The position numbers and the translations under genes are program-made. Source: Clostridia bacterium (GTDB taxonomy: Bacteria; Bacillota; Clostridia; Oscillospirales; CAG-272). Taken from it: DNA of 64,000 bases. The notes under the pieces were generated by a model, which was not told where the DNA came from, did no database searches, and saw only the letters and a list, made by a program, of their open reading frames with translations. Positions 55,905 to 63,867 of the stretch are shown here, one piece after another. Positions within the stretch are counted from its first letter, which is position 1; every line of letters starts with the position of its first letter. The stretch covers positions 20,539 through 84,538 of the forward strand of contig JAFQRL010000024.1 in NCBI GenBank assembly GCA_017410065.1, read 5' to 3'.

Positions 55905-57410
55905 TTATATGCTTGTTTTGAATTTGACCTTATCTGCGTGGCAGATGCGGCGTGCAGCGAATCTGCCTGTGATGCCTGCGGGGGGGAGACCGCCGCTTTG
56001 GAGGATCCATTGGCCTGAAAGGATGAAGCCGTCGAGGCCTGGGATTTTGCCCTTTTGCATCATAGATTTTCCGTGGGAGGTTTGCACGAATGCCTGGAAG
56101 GAGCCGTGTCTGCCGTTCAGATATCTCTGATAGGTGAGTGGTGTGATCACGTCTATTATCTCGATTTTGCCTTCAAGGTGTGGGTATTTTTCAAGATAAA
56201 GCGCGAGCATCTTCTCGGCGATTTCTGCTTTTTTCTCCTTATAATGACCACTATTCTTTACATTTTCCCACCAAAAATAGGTGTCATCGTTGCCACTGAC
56301 GGTGGCTTGCACCACTGTGTGACCCTCGGGTAGCTTCACGGTTTGGTCGTAGGAGTAGTTGCGGTAGACCACGGCGAAGTTATCCTTATCAAGGGTGATA
56401 GGATCCTTTGTGTAGATCTTATGGGAGAGGGGAGAGTCCGAGAGGTCCTCTGCAATCTTAAAGACTGCGGTGGTGTAGGTGTAGATGGGGTAGGTTTTTC
56501 TATCGGAGAGGCGATCCTCAAATTTTTTCAGCTTATATTTATCTCCGAGAAGCTTTTTCAGCGCGTGAGGCGAGGGGGTGGATGCCACGACCCAATCGGA
56601 TTTCAGAACCTCTCCGCTCTTGAGAGTGACGCCCACGGCTCTGCCGTCCTCAACGTTTATCCTCTCTACCTCGGCGGAGCATCTAATCTCGCCGCCGAGC
56701 TCTCTTAGCCTTTTGATCATTCGGTCCACGATCGCCTTTGAGCCGCCCACGGGGATACCGCCGTCGCCTGAGGTAACGTGAGCAAGCATATAAAGGGTGC
56801 TCATAAGGTTATAGTCGGAGGACATGTGCTCGGAGAGCCATCTTCTGATGTATTGATTTTTGAATTTTTTTGCGTACTCCGCGCAGGAAATTTTCGAGGT
56901 CTTGGAGACGTAGTAATAGTCGCCTGCCATAGTGAGACCCACCTTCATAAGCTCGGCGATATTCATCATATCTGCGGGCTTGTTTATTGGTGCGTCTATC
57001 TTATGGAAGCGGCGGATAAGCTTGCAGAATTTTTTGATCTGCTTTTCGTCCTCGGGAGCAAGTGCCACGAGCTCGCCTTTGAGCCTTTCAAGGTCCGCCC
57101 AAACGGTGAAGGTGGTGCCGTCCTCAAATTCCAGGGTGTAAAAATCCTCCTGATTAAAAATCTTCACCTCCGAGGAAAGCGCGCCGACCTCCTCCCAAAG
57201 CTTACGGGTGGTCGAATCGGGCCTTGTGCCAACCAGCCAATGTATGCAGCCGTCAATATAACAGCCGCGCCTTTCCCAGCCAATGCAGGCTCCGCCTGCC
57301 ACAGCGTTCTTTTCAAGAACGAGAACGTCATAGCCGTTCATACATAAATAGTTTGCGGTGGTCAGGCCGGAAACACCGCCGCCAACTATTATAACCTTTT
57401 TCTTTTTCAT
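55905..57410 (-). CDS. CrtI/carotenoid isomerase-like FAD-dependent oxidoreductase
   Basis: 501 residues. N-terminal Rossmann GGGVSGLTTANYLCMNGYDV (about 10-29) followed by LEKNAVAGGAC, and the C-terminal family motif GLPPAGITGRFAARRIC. This is the phytoene desaturase/CRTISO/retinol-saturase superfamily. There is no carotenoid gene nearby, and such proteins are common in non-pigmented Clostridia, so a carotenoid substrate should not be assumed. A TATAAT ends only about 7 bases before the ATG, which would make the transcript nearly leaderless. Confidence 0.85.
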   Translation of the reverse strand: MKKKKVIIVGGGVSGLTTANYLCMNGYDVLVLEKNAVAGGACIGWERRGCYIDGCIHWLVGTRPDSTTRKLWEEVGALSSEVKIFNQEDFYTLEFEDGTTFTVWADLERLKGELVALAPEDEKQIKKFCKLIRRFHKIDAPINKPADMMNIAELMKVGLTMAGDYYYVSKTSKISCAEYAKKFKNQYIRRWLSEHMSSDYNLMSTLYMLAHVTSGDGGIPVGGSKAIVDRMIKRLRELGGEIRCSAEVERINVEDGRAVGVTLKSGEVLKSDWVVASTPSPHALKKLLGDKYKLKKFEDRLSDRKTYPIYTYTTAVFKIAEDLSDSPLSHKIYTKDPITLDKDNFAVVYRNYSYDQTVKLPEGHTVVQATVSGNDDTYFWWENVKNSGHYKEKKAEIAEKMLALYLEKYPHLEGKIEIIDVITPLTYQRYLNGRHGSFQAFVQTSHGKSMMQKGKIPGLDGFILSGQWILQSGGLPPAGITGRFAARRICHADKVKFKTSI

Positions 57411-57491
57411 ACCCTAATTATACCATATTTTGTTTAAAAATCTGTGAATAGCGCGAAATATAAGAATAATTAAGAATATATTTGACTTGCT

Positions 57492-58214
57492 TTAGCTTGG
57501 ATAATTCATTGCTATACGCTTGTATATTTTCGTGAATTTAAAATTTTCCTTTTGTATAACCGCGTGAACCTCAAATAAACCGTAAAATTTGTATTCACCA
57601 TTAAGCTTGAGAAAGACGACTCTTATACTTTTGTCTTCCCATAATCTTGAGTCAGGAGTATGCCATTCTTCATGAATAAAATCACCTTCAATGGTGTTTG
57701 TCCACTTTCCACCTTGCGTTTTGTGTAAATTGTGATTTGCAACAAACCAAGGGCTGTATTTTTCGGGTGTTGCTCCCTTTGCATAAAGAAGAGTACCCTG
57801 CTTTCCAAAATTGTTTTTTTGACTTTTATCCCATCCGAACCATTCACAACAATTCAAATAAATAACCTTGGAGTTTGTGCCGTAACACCTTCCCACAGCG
57901 AGTGTCTTTTCGTGCTTTGGTGAGAAAGCATTTTTTTGTTCTATATTTATTTTTGAGTTATTTTTTTCTATATTCTGTGATGGCTTTATCTCAGGTTGCA
58001 TTTTTTTAGATAATTCATTTTTAATAAAAATATCAAATTCCAGATCAACCGCCGATAGATGCTTTAGGAATGCATTGGGAAAGGGATATTCACCCCTTTT
58101 GATATCAAACTCCACCTTAATATACTTATTTGTGTTTTGTTCTTTACCGTCGTACGAGATAATAGTGCCAACGCCGAGTGTTAAGTGCTTTACCTTTTGT
58201 CCAACTATTTGCAT
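57492..58214 (-). CDS. Unrecognised two-part protein, AT-rich
   Basis: 240 residues. The first about 55 (VGQKVKHLTLGVGTIISYDG..IKVEF) resemble the small SH3/Tudor-like 'GxxVxHxxFGxGxV' module seen at the end of UvrD-type helicases and in some nucleic-acid proteins. A polar Asn/Lys linker follows, then a Trp-rich C-terminal domain (CCEWFGWDKS, YSPWFVANHNLH, EEWHTPDSRLWED) without a recognised family. AGAGGG precedes the ATG. Base use is much more AT-rich than its neighbours, and tRNA-linked repeats lie beside it; a horizontally acquired gene is likely. A defence role is possible but unproven. Confidence 0.65.
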   Translation of the reverse strand: MQIVGQKVKHLTLGVGTIISYDGKEQNTNKYIKVEFDIKRGEYPFPNAFLKHLSAVDLEFDIFIKNELSKKMQPEIKPSQNIEKNNSKINIEQKNAFSPKHEKTLAVGRCYGTNSKVIYLNCCEWFGWDKSQKNNFGKQGTLLYAKGATPEKYSPWFVANHNLHKTQGGKWTNTIEGDFIHEEWHTPDSRLWEDKSIRVVFLKLNGEYKFYGLFEVHAVIQKENFKFTKIYKRIAMNYPS

Positions 58215-58346
58215 AATAATCCCTCTATAACGTATTTATTCTTAATATACGATAAGAAATAACAAAACACTTTTATATTATGAGATATGTAGCAAATAAT
58301 AAAGTTAATCTGAATTATGTATAGTAAAATCCGGCGTTGAGAGCCT

Positions 58347-58381
58347 TATAAAAAACCAAAGCCCCGAGGGATTACCTCGGG
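58347..58381 (-). repeat. Terminator-containing direct repeat, copy 1
   Basis: Identical to 58664-58698 except at the edge. On minus it reads CCCGAGGTAATCCCTCGGG followed by CTTTGGTTTTTT, a terminator. Copy 2 is the genuine tRNA-Thr terminator. Confidence 0.75.
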
Positions 58382-58602
58382 TAGCGAAGCGGCACGAGCG
58401 TGTTAGAAAACAACTGAGTGTTGTTTTCCCGCGAGTGTGACCGAGCCGCAGCGAGAAATCTGGAGCTACCCGGGTATTCGCCGTTGGCGAAGATACCCAC
58501 ACTCTCCGCCTGAAAAGCAAGCTTTTCGATCTCCGAGTGGGGTATGCGAACCGGACTTCGCAAGGTGCGTATACTTGCGAAACTCGCTCGCGAAGCGAGA
58601 AT

Positions 58603-58627
58603 AGCAGCCCTAGATAATCCCGAGGTG
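58603..58627 (+). repeat. Inverted partial copy of the tRNA-Thr 3' end
   Basis: TAGCAGCCCTAGATAATCCC resembles the tRNA-Thr 3' end plus first terminator bases (TAGCAGCTCCAGATAACCCC on minus) but in opposite orientation. A further shortened direct copy lies at about 58467-58490. Confidence 0.6.
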
Positions 58628-58678
58628 CGGGCTATATTTATTCAAAGAGGGCGCAGAAAGCTGTATAAAAAACCAAAG

Positions 58679-58699
58679 CCCCGAGGGATTACCTCGGGG
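58679..58699 (-). terminator. Terminator of tRNA-Thr
   Basis: On minus, CCCCGAGG-TAAT-CCCTCGGGG followed by CTTTGGTTTTTT. Confidence 0.85.
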
Positions 58700-58704
58700 T
58701 TATC

Positions 58705-58780
58705 TGGAGCTGCTACCCGGATTCGGACCGGGGACCTCATCCTTACCAAGGATGTGCTCTACCAGCTGAGCCATAGCAGC
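58705..58780 (-). tRNA. tRNA-Thr (GGT)
   Basis: 76 bases including encoded CCA. Acceptor GCTGCTA/TAGCAGC, D arm with GGCTCAGCTGGTAGAGC, anticodon arm CATCC-TTGGTAA-GGATG with anticodon GGT, and T arm with GGTCCGAATCC. Confidence 0.95.
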
Positions 58781-59078
58781 ATTTATCACAAGAATATTTC
58801 CTCGTGACGCACTATATTATATCAAATAAAAAATTTTTTGTCAATACATTTTTAATCTTTTTTTCTTAAAAAAACCTAAATGTCGAATTATTTTCCCAAT
58901 TAATTTCCGGCTTCTTTAAGTATTTTTGATTTGTTAAAGTTTCGTTAATGATTTATTCATATAGATTTGCTACAATATATTAGTCGCAAACGTGACGAAG
59001 TGCCGCCGCGAAAGAGGCGTTGCTCGCAAGGAGTATAACCAGTCACCGGCAGAAAACGGTGCGCAATAAATTTAATAT

Positions 59079-59155
59079 GGACCATTAGCTCAGTTGGTTA
59101 GAGCTACCGGCTCATAACCGGTCGGTCCAAGGTTCGAGTCCTTGATGGTCCACCA
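59079..59155 (+). tRNA. tRNA with CAT anticodon (Met elongator, or Ile2)
   Basis: 77 bases including encoded CCA. Acceptor GGACCAT/ATGGTCC, D arm with AGCTCAGTTGGTTAGAGCT, anticodon arm ACCGG-CTCATAA-CCGGT, T arm with GGTTCGAGTCC. CAT may be read as Met, or as Ile after lysidine modification by TilS; sequence alone does not settle it. Confidence 0.93.
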
Positions 59156-59210
59156 GCAGAAACGCCACCCGCAAGGGTGGCATTTTTGTTTCTGCTGGTG
59201 GACCATCAAG
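59141..59210. repeat. Perfect 23-bp inverted repeat including the tRNA-CAT 3' end
   Basis: CTTGATGGTCCACCAGCAG-AAAC at 59141-59163 is repeated exactly in inverted orientation at 59188-59210. Thus the last 15 bases of the tRNA gene, plus flank, are copied just downstream. Confidence 0.9.
59164..59188 (+). terminator. Terminator of the tRNA-CAT transcript
   Basis: GCCACCC-GCAA-GGGTGGC followed by ATTTTTG. Confidence 0.8.
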
Positions 59211-59251
59211 ACAACGCTGAGCATTGTTTCCGAGGCGGCGCCGAGGAAAAA

Positions 59252-59308
59252 GGTTCGCATTTCCCACTCGAAGATCGACAAGCTCGCTTGTCAGACGCAG
59301 AGTGTGGA
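59252..59308. repeat. tRNA-linked repeat module
   Basis: GGTTCGCAT..CCCACTCG.AGATCGA..AAGCT.GCTT.TCAG.CG..GAGTGTGG is shared with the minus strand at 58496-58552 beside tRNA-Thr. It points to a repeat family tied to tRNA genes. Confidence 0.7.
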
Positions 59309-59463
59309 AATATTGACGCTTGCCGTCAAAATCCTTGATGAGATAGCCCCCTCGGTTATCTCTCTTTTGTTATTGATTTTTATTTGATTTAATCTGTTTA
59401 TACTTTTTATTTAACATTTTCTTTTATAGTTTTATGTTTATGCTTTGTGTTGGCTATTTACCG

Positions 59464-59492
59464 TTGACTTTGGTTTTAAGTCGTGGTATACT
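59464..59492 (+). promoter_or_regulatory. SigA-type promoter of the AllA-like gene
   Basis: TTGACT and TATACT are separated by 17 bases. The 158-base leader contains two similar segments, TTTTCGGATTTTCGGGATAT and TTTTCGGAGTTTTCGGGATAT without its last base, about 66 bases apart. Confidence 0.7.
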
Positions 59493-59650
59493 GAATATAT
59501 AAAGCGTGAAATTTTTGGAATTTTCGGATTTTCGGGATATTCAGAATTTGCAAAATTTGTGGAATTTTTGGAATACGAGCCGTGCATTTTTCGGAGTTTT
59601 CGGGATATGCAGAATTTAAAGAACACACAGAATATAAAGGAGAAAGAGCA

Positions 59651-60142
59651 ATGAGACAAGTGAAGGTACAGGCACTTTGCCGCGAGGAGTTCGCGGCTTT
59701 TGGGGAGTATTACGATATGGCGGCGCCCGAGGGGTATTTTCTTGAGGGGGCGATACACAGGTTTTATCCCGACAGGCTGACCACCGCGTGCGGTGGCAGG
59801 CTTGCCTTTTCGCCCTTGACGGTGAAAAGGACCGAGCGCAGGGTGATCACGCAGCAGGAATATCACACGACAACGGAGGAGCTGATATTGCCGCTTGACG
59901 ACGATATGATACTTCACGTTGCGCCCGCTTCGGGCGGCAAGGTCGTGACCGAGCACGCGAAGGCGTTCCTCGTTCCCAAGAACACTCTCGTTAAGATAAA
60001 GACCGCCGTTTGGCATCTTGCACCTCTCCCTGCCACAAAGGATCAGCTGACGGCTATGATCATACTTCCCGAGTGCACCTATGCAAACGATTGCACCGTG
60101 GTGGACCTTGCACCCGAGGAGCAGTTTGAGATAGTATTTTAG
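59651..60142 (+). CDS. Ureidoglycolate lyase-like (AllA/DUF4867) cupin protein
   Basis: 163 residues from the ATG at 59651 with AAGGAG upstream. The fold pattern is that of AllA: RRVITQQEYHTTTEELILPLDD in pieces, a middle HVAPASGG strand, FLVPKNTLVKIKTAVWHLAPLP with the conserved Trp-His, and an acidic end. In purine breakdown AllA splits ureidoglycolate, but many clostridial members have no allantoin pathway nearby and the true substrate is unknown. A purine permease gene lies 1 kb away, a weak hint of purine metabolism. Confidence 0.75.
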   Translation: MRQVKVQALCREEFAAFGEYYDMAAPEGYFLEGAIHRFYPDRLTTACGGRLAFSPLTVKRTERRVITQQEYHTTTEELILPLDDDMILHVAPASGGKVVTEHAKAFLVPKNTLVKIKTAVWHLAPLPATKDQLTAMIILPECTYANDCTVVDLAPEEQFEIVF

Positions 60143-60167
60143 ATGCTAAAGAAAAGGGGAATTTGCT

Positions 60168-60593
60168 TTGAGACCTAAACGGTATAAGCCACTTGTGGAT
60201 AAGCTGTTTTATATAATATCTGTACCGACTCTGCTTTTGATCGCCGCGGTGACGGTGCTTTTGGCATTTTCCGAGACGGCAATGCTGTTCGTTATGATAC
60301 CGATAGATCTTTTCGTGATCTATTTTCTGATCTCGCCGCTATTCGGCTACGTTGAGCTTGGCGAGAGCTCGGTGCTTATAAGGTACGGATTTTTTATGAA
60401 AAGAGAAATAGCATACGATAAGATAAGGGGCGTATCTCCACAGCGAAAATTTTATGCCGACTCTATGCTTTCGCTGAAAAACTCTTTTGATCATATCAAT
60501 ATAAAATATAACACTTTTGATATAACAAGTGTTAGCGTTGTCGGAAACGCCGAGCTTATGGCGGAGCTTGAGCATATAATTTCGGCGAGGTAG
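60168..60593 (+). CDS. PH domain-containing membrane protein (YyaB-like)
   Basis: 141 residues starting at a TTG (AGGGG eight bases before it). Two membrane helices at about 14-35 and 38-58 are followed by a small bacterial PH domain with YGFFMKREIAYDKIRGVSPQRKFYADSMLSL in segments, the usual mark of YyaB-type bPH domains. Follows the AllA-like gene after 25 bases and is probably co-transcribed. Function unknown. Confidence 0.78.
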   Translation: MRPKRYKPLVDKLFYIISVPTLLLIAAVTVLLAFSETAMLFVMIPIDLFVIYFLISPLFGYVELGESSVLIRYGFFMKREIAYDKIRGVSPQRKFYADSMLSLKNSFDHINIKYNTFDITSVSVVGNAELMAELEHIISAR

Positions 60594-60718
60594 CCGATCT
60601 GAATAGAGCTTGAAATTCTCGGCGAGGCAGTTGATTTAAAAAGCTTGCCAATGGTGGCGGGCGTCGCGTTTGATCGGTCAAATGCAAATGGGCTAAGCCC
60701 AAGCCCTTATAACAAAAG

Positions 60719-60760
60719 AAAGAGATAACAAATCGTAGCCGAAATGTTATCTCTTTTTCT
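60719..60760 (+). terminator. Terminator of the AllA-like/PH pair
   Basis: AAAGAGATAACA and TGTTATCTCTTT form a perfect 12-bp stem followed by TTCTG. Confidence 0.8.
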
Positions 60761-60765
60761 GTTAG

Positions 60766-61006
60766 TGAAGTTTTTGCTATCGCAAAAGTGAAGTTGCACC
60801 GCAACCCCCCAAAGCTTATGCTTCGCTTCGGGGAACCCCGTTTCAGTGAAGTTTGTGCTACGCACAAGTGAAGTTAAGTTTGCCCATCACTTCGCCGTCA
60901 GGCGAAACTTCACTCACAAAGTGAACTTCACTATCGAAGATAACTTCACTTGCCCAAAGGGCAAACTTAGTTTTAGCGTGTTCTCCGTTAAGGATAACAC
61001 GCTAAA
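60766..61006. repeat. 'TGAAGTT' palindromic repeat, copy 2
   Basis: Core 60845-61006 is nearly identical to 42446-42605; an extra palindromic piece (CCCCAAAGC..GCTTCGGGG) is inserted in the left part. Same alternating GTGAAGTT/AACTTCAC words and the same TAAGGATAACACGCTAAA end. Confidence 0.8.
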
Positions 61007-61123
61007 CGTTATCTCTCTTTCTTTTTGCGCGTTTTTGGAGCTTTCGGCGGCTGACTTTTGATCAGCTTCGCTCATAAAAGCTCTTGTTTTTATCGAATAT
61101 GTATATAACTATTTACAAAAACC

Positions 61124-62629
61124 TTATCCAAACAGGTTTGCGGGGACGAAGAAGTAGATCGCGAAGAGTGCCGAGACTATGATCGCGACAGCGGACACCT
61201 GCCACTTGGGACGCTCGGTCTTTTTGATAGCCGAGATGATGAGATCAACGAGGTAGCCCACGGTGGACATAAGGGTGTAGGAGATCATACCAACGCCGAT
61301 GCCTGTGGTGATAGAGTAGGAAAGGACCATCACCGAGATGGTGAGGAAGGCGGAGGTTGCGTTTATCGGGGTGCTGAAATCAACACTCTTGATGTTGTTT
61401 TTCATCATAAGCACGCCGACGTAGATAAGCGCGGATGCTGCCGCCGCGGAGGGAATGGTGGCAAAGAGGGGAAGGGCGAACATAGATGCGAAGAAGAGGC
61501 AAGCTGTGGAGAGCGCGGTGAGACCTGTTCTTCCGCCTGCGGAAACGCCCGAGCCCGACTCAACGAAGGTGGTGACGGTGGATGTGCCGAGCATAGCTCC
61601 ACCAACGGTTGCGATGGAGTCGGAGAGCATTATCTTGCCGTAGTTATGAGGCTTGTTGTTTTCGTCGGAGAGTATTCTGTTACCGCCGCAGCAGCCAACG
61701 ATAGTGCCCATTGTGTCGAACATATCGATCATACAAAGGGTGATAACTATCATTATTATATTAAAGACGGTTGAGCCCTCGGGCAGAAGTCCCTCGGAGA
61801 ATACGCTTGTGAAGGAGCCGAAAACGCTGTTCTCGCCTGCGAAGAAGTTTGCGAAGTTCTCCCAGAATTTCCAGGAAACGTCACCGCCGCCCGCAAGGGT
61901 CGAAAGGTCTGTGACACCGAGTGGAATACCAACCACCGTCGCGCCGAGAATACCGAATATGATAGAGCCCTTAACGCGGAGCTTTTCAAGTATGGTGATA
62001 AGGAAAAGACCGATAAGAGCCACCGAGGCGGTCTTTGCGGCGTGCCAGGGGTCGATGCCCGCCTTGACGAATTGGTTGCCCCAATTGGTGAAGTCAACAA
62101 AGCTGAGCTGGGTGTAGGGATCGTACACGATAATGCCCGCGTTCTGGAAGCCTATGTATGCGATAAAGAGGCCTATACCAACCGAGATCGCGCTTCTTAT
62201 GGAAATGGGCATACCGTCGAATGCAAGCTCGCGGAATGTCTTACCCTTGATCTTGATGACCGAGAGAGCGAGGAAAACAAGTCCCGAAATGAGGACGAGC
62301 ATAAAGGCTTGTCCGGGGGTGAATTTATCGTAGCCGCCGATGCCTGCGATCATACTTCCGAGCATAGAGTTAAGTCCCATACCCGACGCCTGCGCAAGCG
62401 GCATCTTTGCAAGAAACGCCATAAGGAGAGTGCCCACCACAGCGCCAAGTGCCGTGGCAATAAACGCCGACGCCCAATAGGGGCTACCCGCGCCGAAGAT
62501 CTGATTTGGGTTTACCGTCAGAATATACGCCATAGAAAGGAAGGTGACAACACCTGCCACAAGCTCGGTCTTAACGCTCGTTTGCTTTGCAACGGGGTCG
62601 AAGCCGAGAAGCTTTGAAAACCTTTTCAT
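61124..62629 (-). CDS. NCS2/AzgA-type purine permease (hypoxanthine/guanine/adenine)
   Basis: 501 residues with about 12-14 membrane helices. It opens KTELVAGVVTFLSMAYILTVNP (about 20-41), the signature of the AzgA/PbuG branch, and has ASGMGLNSMLG, DMFDTMGTIVG (about 320-330) and VESGSGVSAGGRTGL (about 359-373). It imports purine bases by proton symport. There is no purine riboswitch in its short leader; the promoter is directly upstream. AGGAGG precedes the ATG. Confidence 0.93.
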   Translation of the reverse strand: MKRFSKLLGFDPVAKQTSVKTELVAGVVTFLSMAYILTVNPNQIFGAGSPYWASAFIATALGAVVGTLLMAFLAKMPLAQASGMGLNSMLGSMIAGIGGYDKFTPGQAFMLVLISGLVFLALSVIKIKGKTFRELAFDGMPISIRSAISVGIGLFIAYIGFQNAGIIVYDPYTQLSFVDFTNWGNQFVKAGIDPWHAAKTASVALIGLFLITILEKLRVKGSIIFGILGATVVGIPLGVTDLSTLAGGGDVSWKFWENFANFFAGENSVFGSFTSVFSEGLLPEGSTVFNIIMIVITLCMIDMFDTMGTIVGCCGGNRILSDENNKPHNYGKIMLSDSIATVGGAMLGTSTVTTFVESGSGVSAGGRTGLTALSTACLFFASMFALPLFATIPSAAAASALIYVGVLMMKNNIKSVDFSTPINATSAFLTISVMVLSYSITTGIGVGMISYTLMSTVGYLVDLIISAIKKTERPKWQVSAVAIIVSALFAIYFFVPANLFG

Positions 62630-62656
62630 AATAAGCCTCCTAAAAAAGATGGTTTA

Positions 62657-62685
62657 AGTATATCACATTTTCGAAATATTTTCAA
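62657..62685 (-). promoter_or_regulatory. SigA-type promoter of the purine permease gene
   Basis: Minus-strand TTGAAA and TATACT are separated by 17 bases, about 28 bases before the ATG. Confidence 0.75.
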
Positions 62686-62780
62686 TATGCTTTGGAGACT
62701 TTTGAAGAATTTTAGCCGACACTGACAGAGAGGCTTGGTTCGGCTCGGCGGAGCTTATGAGCCGAAAACACGAATATAAA

Positions 62781-62809
62781 TTGACAAATCATCCCGAGTA
62801 TGCTAAAAT
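62781..62809 (+). promoter_or_regulatory. Promoter of the interrupted membrane-protein gene
   Basis: TTGACA and TAAAAT are separated by 17 bases, just before an AAGGAG ribosome site. Confidence 0.75.
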
Positions 62810-62827
62810 TTAATTAAGGAGAGTATT

Positions 62828-63684
62828 ATGAAAAAGATCAACATTGTTTCGGCGGCTTCGTTTGTGTTTTTAATGCTGACCTCGGCGGTCGCCATTCTTA
62901 TGCGCCGTGCCTTTTCGGCGGCTCACGTTCCTTTGCTGATAGGGCTTGGAGTGCTTTTGGTCAGCGGTGCGGTGGCGTTTGCGGTTCGGGAAAGACTAGT
63001 CATCAATATTGCTTGCTTTTTGGTCAACTCCGTGGCGATGGGGCTTCTTCTCAGAGCCTGGTATATGTTCCGCGGCTTTGATAACAGCTTTTTGACGGTG
63101 GTCCTGGTTTCGCTCGTTGCCGTGGTCTATCTATGGTTTTTCTTTGCTATAACCAAGATCCCCGCTATACATAAGTCGAAGATTGCTTACATTATCACCT
63201 GCGTGGTCTATGCTGTTATATCGGTGATCGTTTATTGCATCGTTGTGGCTAAAACCAGCACCACCTTCGTTTCTACCTTCGGTTATTATATGCTCGTTGA
63301 GCTTGCGTTTATTTTTGCTCTTGGCTTTGAGGTCAATTCTAAATCCGAGCTTATGAGAAATCTGACCCTTTCCACCTTCTCCATCTTTCTCGGCGTTATA
63401 ACGACAATCGAAAGTCGAAATTCGAGAATTTCGACGGCAAATCAAAGATTTGCGAACAAATTTCAAAAAGAAATTTGTCGATTTCTGTTGCAATGATATA
63501 GAAGCAAAAAGCAGTTTTTTGCTTTTTGCAACGGCTGAAAAATCAGCCGCGAAAAGGCTTTTTGCCTTTTCGACATCCTATAATCATTATCATCGGTGCC
63601 GTGGTGATAGGCTTGGCGGTCGTGTCGGGCGACGGCTGTGATTGCGATTGCGGCCCCGACGGCTGCTGCGACGGCGACTGCTGA
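62828..63684 (+). pseudogene. Polytopic membrane protein with Cys/Asp-rich tail, broken by a MITE
   Basis: Reads as 190 residues with about six membrane helices up to 63398, then runs into the repeat and stops at 63496 after 32 repeat-derived residues. Removing 191 bases (63400-63590) rejoins GTT-ATC-ATC-GGT in frame and restores a last helix (IIGAVVIGLAVVSG) and a Cys/Asp-rich tail CDCDCGPDGCCDGDC, ending at 63684, 221 residues in all. The frame continues past that TGA with more of the same composition (DCGDCCDCGG..) to about 63776, so the TGA may be another lesion. Family not recognised. Confidence 0.75.
63400..63586 (-). mobile_element. Modular palindromic MITE, copy C (187 bp, inside a gene)
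   Basis: Inverted, near-identical copy of 41927-42113, with the same ends and TTAT on both sides (63396-63399 and 63587-63590). It interrupts the reading frame of the membrane-protein gene. Confidence 0.85.
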
Positions 63685-63778
63685 GACTGCGGAGATTGCT
63701 GCGACTGCGGAGGCTCATCAAAATCGGGCTCATCGGGCGGCAAGACCCGAAAGAAAAATAGTAGCAACCCAGATTACC

Positions 63779-63794
63779 TAGCCAATACCAACCT
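63779..63794. repeat. Single end of the TA-flanked MITE
   Basis: TAGCCAATACCAACCT equals the left end of the element at 10053-10207. Only this end is present; the opposite end is not seen before the window stops. Confidence 0.6.
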
Positions 63795-63832
63795 GAACAG
63801 ACTGCATCTTTTGCGAAAATTGAAATATTTTT

Positions 63833-63865
63833 GGGCGACCTGCATTGCTACGGGTCGCCCTTTTT
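63833..63865 (+). terminator. Terminator-like hairpin GGGCGACC/GGTCGCCC
   Basis: Perfect 8-bp stem with an 11-12 base loop and a TTTTT tail. Related in sequence to the hairpin at 8693. Confidence 0.75.
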
Positions 63866-63867
63866 GT

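Larger units (their letters stand above)
58215..59650. other. tRNA and repeat region
   Basis: Apart from the tRNAs there is no believed gene. Contents: direct repeats 58347-58381 and 58664-58698, inverted and direct partial copies of tRNA 3' ends, a repeated module near 58496-58552 and 59252-59308, a structured tRNA leader around 58983-59072 (CGCCGCGAAAGAGGCG; CACCG/CGGTG), and the promoter at 59464. Confidence 0.7.
60594..61123. other. Gap of terminator and TGAAGTT repeats
   Basis: Apart from the listed terminator and repeat nothing is seen. The sequence GTTATCTCT(C)TTT occurs on both sides of the repeat (60746 and 61008), as if the repeat had been inserted into or beside a terminator. Confidence 0.6.

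Noticed and set aside
59090..59281. Minus-strand ORF with the run DSNLGPTGYEPVALTN
   Set aside because: It is a translation of the tRNA gene on the opposite strand, a well-known spurious protein.
62630..62827. Purine riboswitch before the purine permease
   Set aside because: The leader is only about 20-30 bases and none of the conserved junction motifs is present.
63682..63684. TGA in a Cys-rich tail as selenocysteine codon
   Set aside because: Not accepted as a feature: the gene is already a pseudogene and no SECIS-like hairpin was identified; kept only as an observation.
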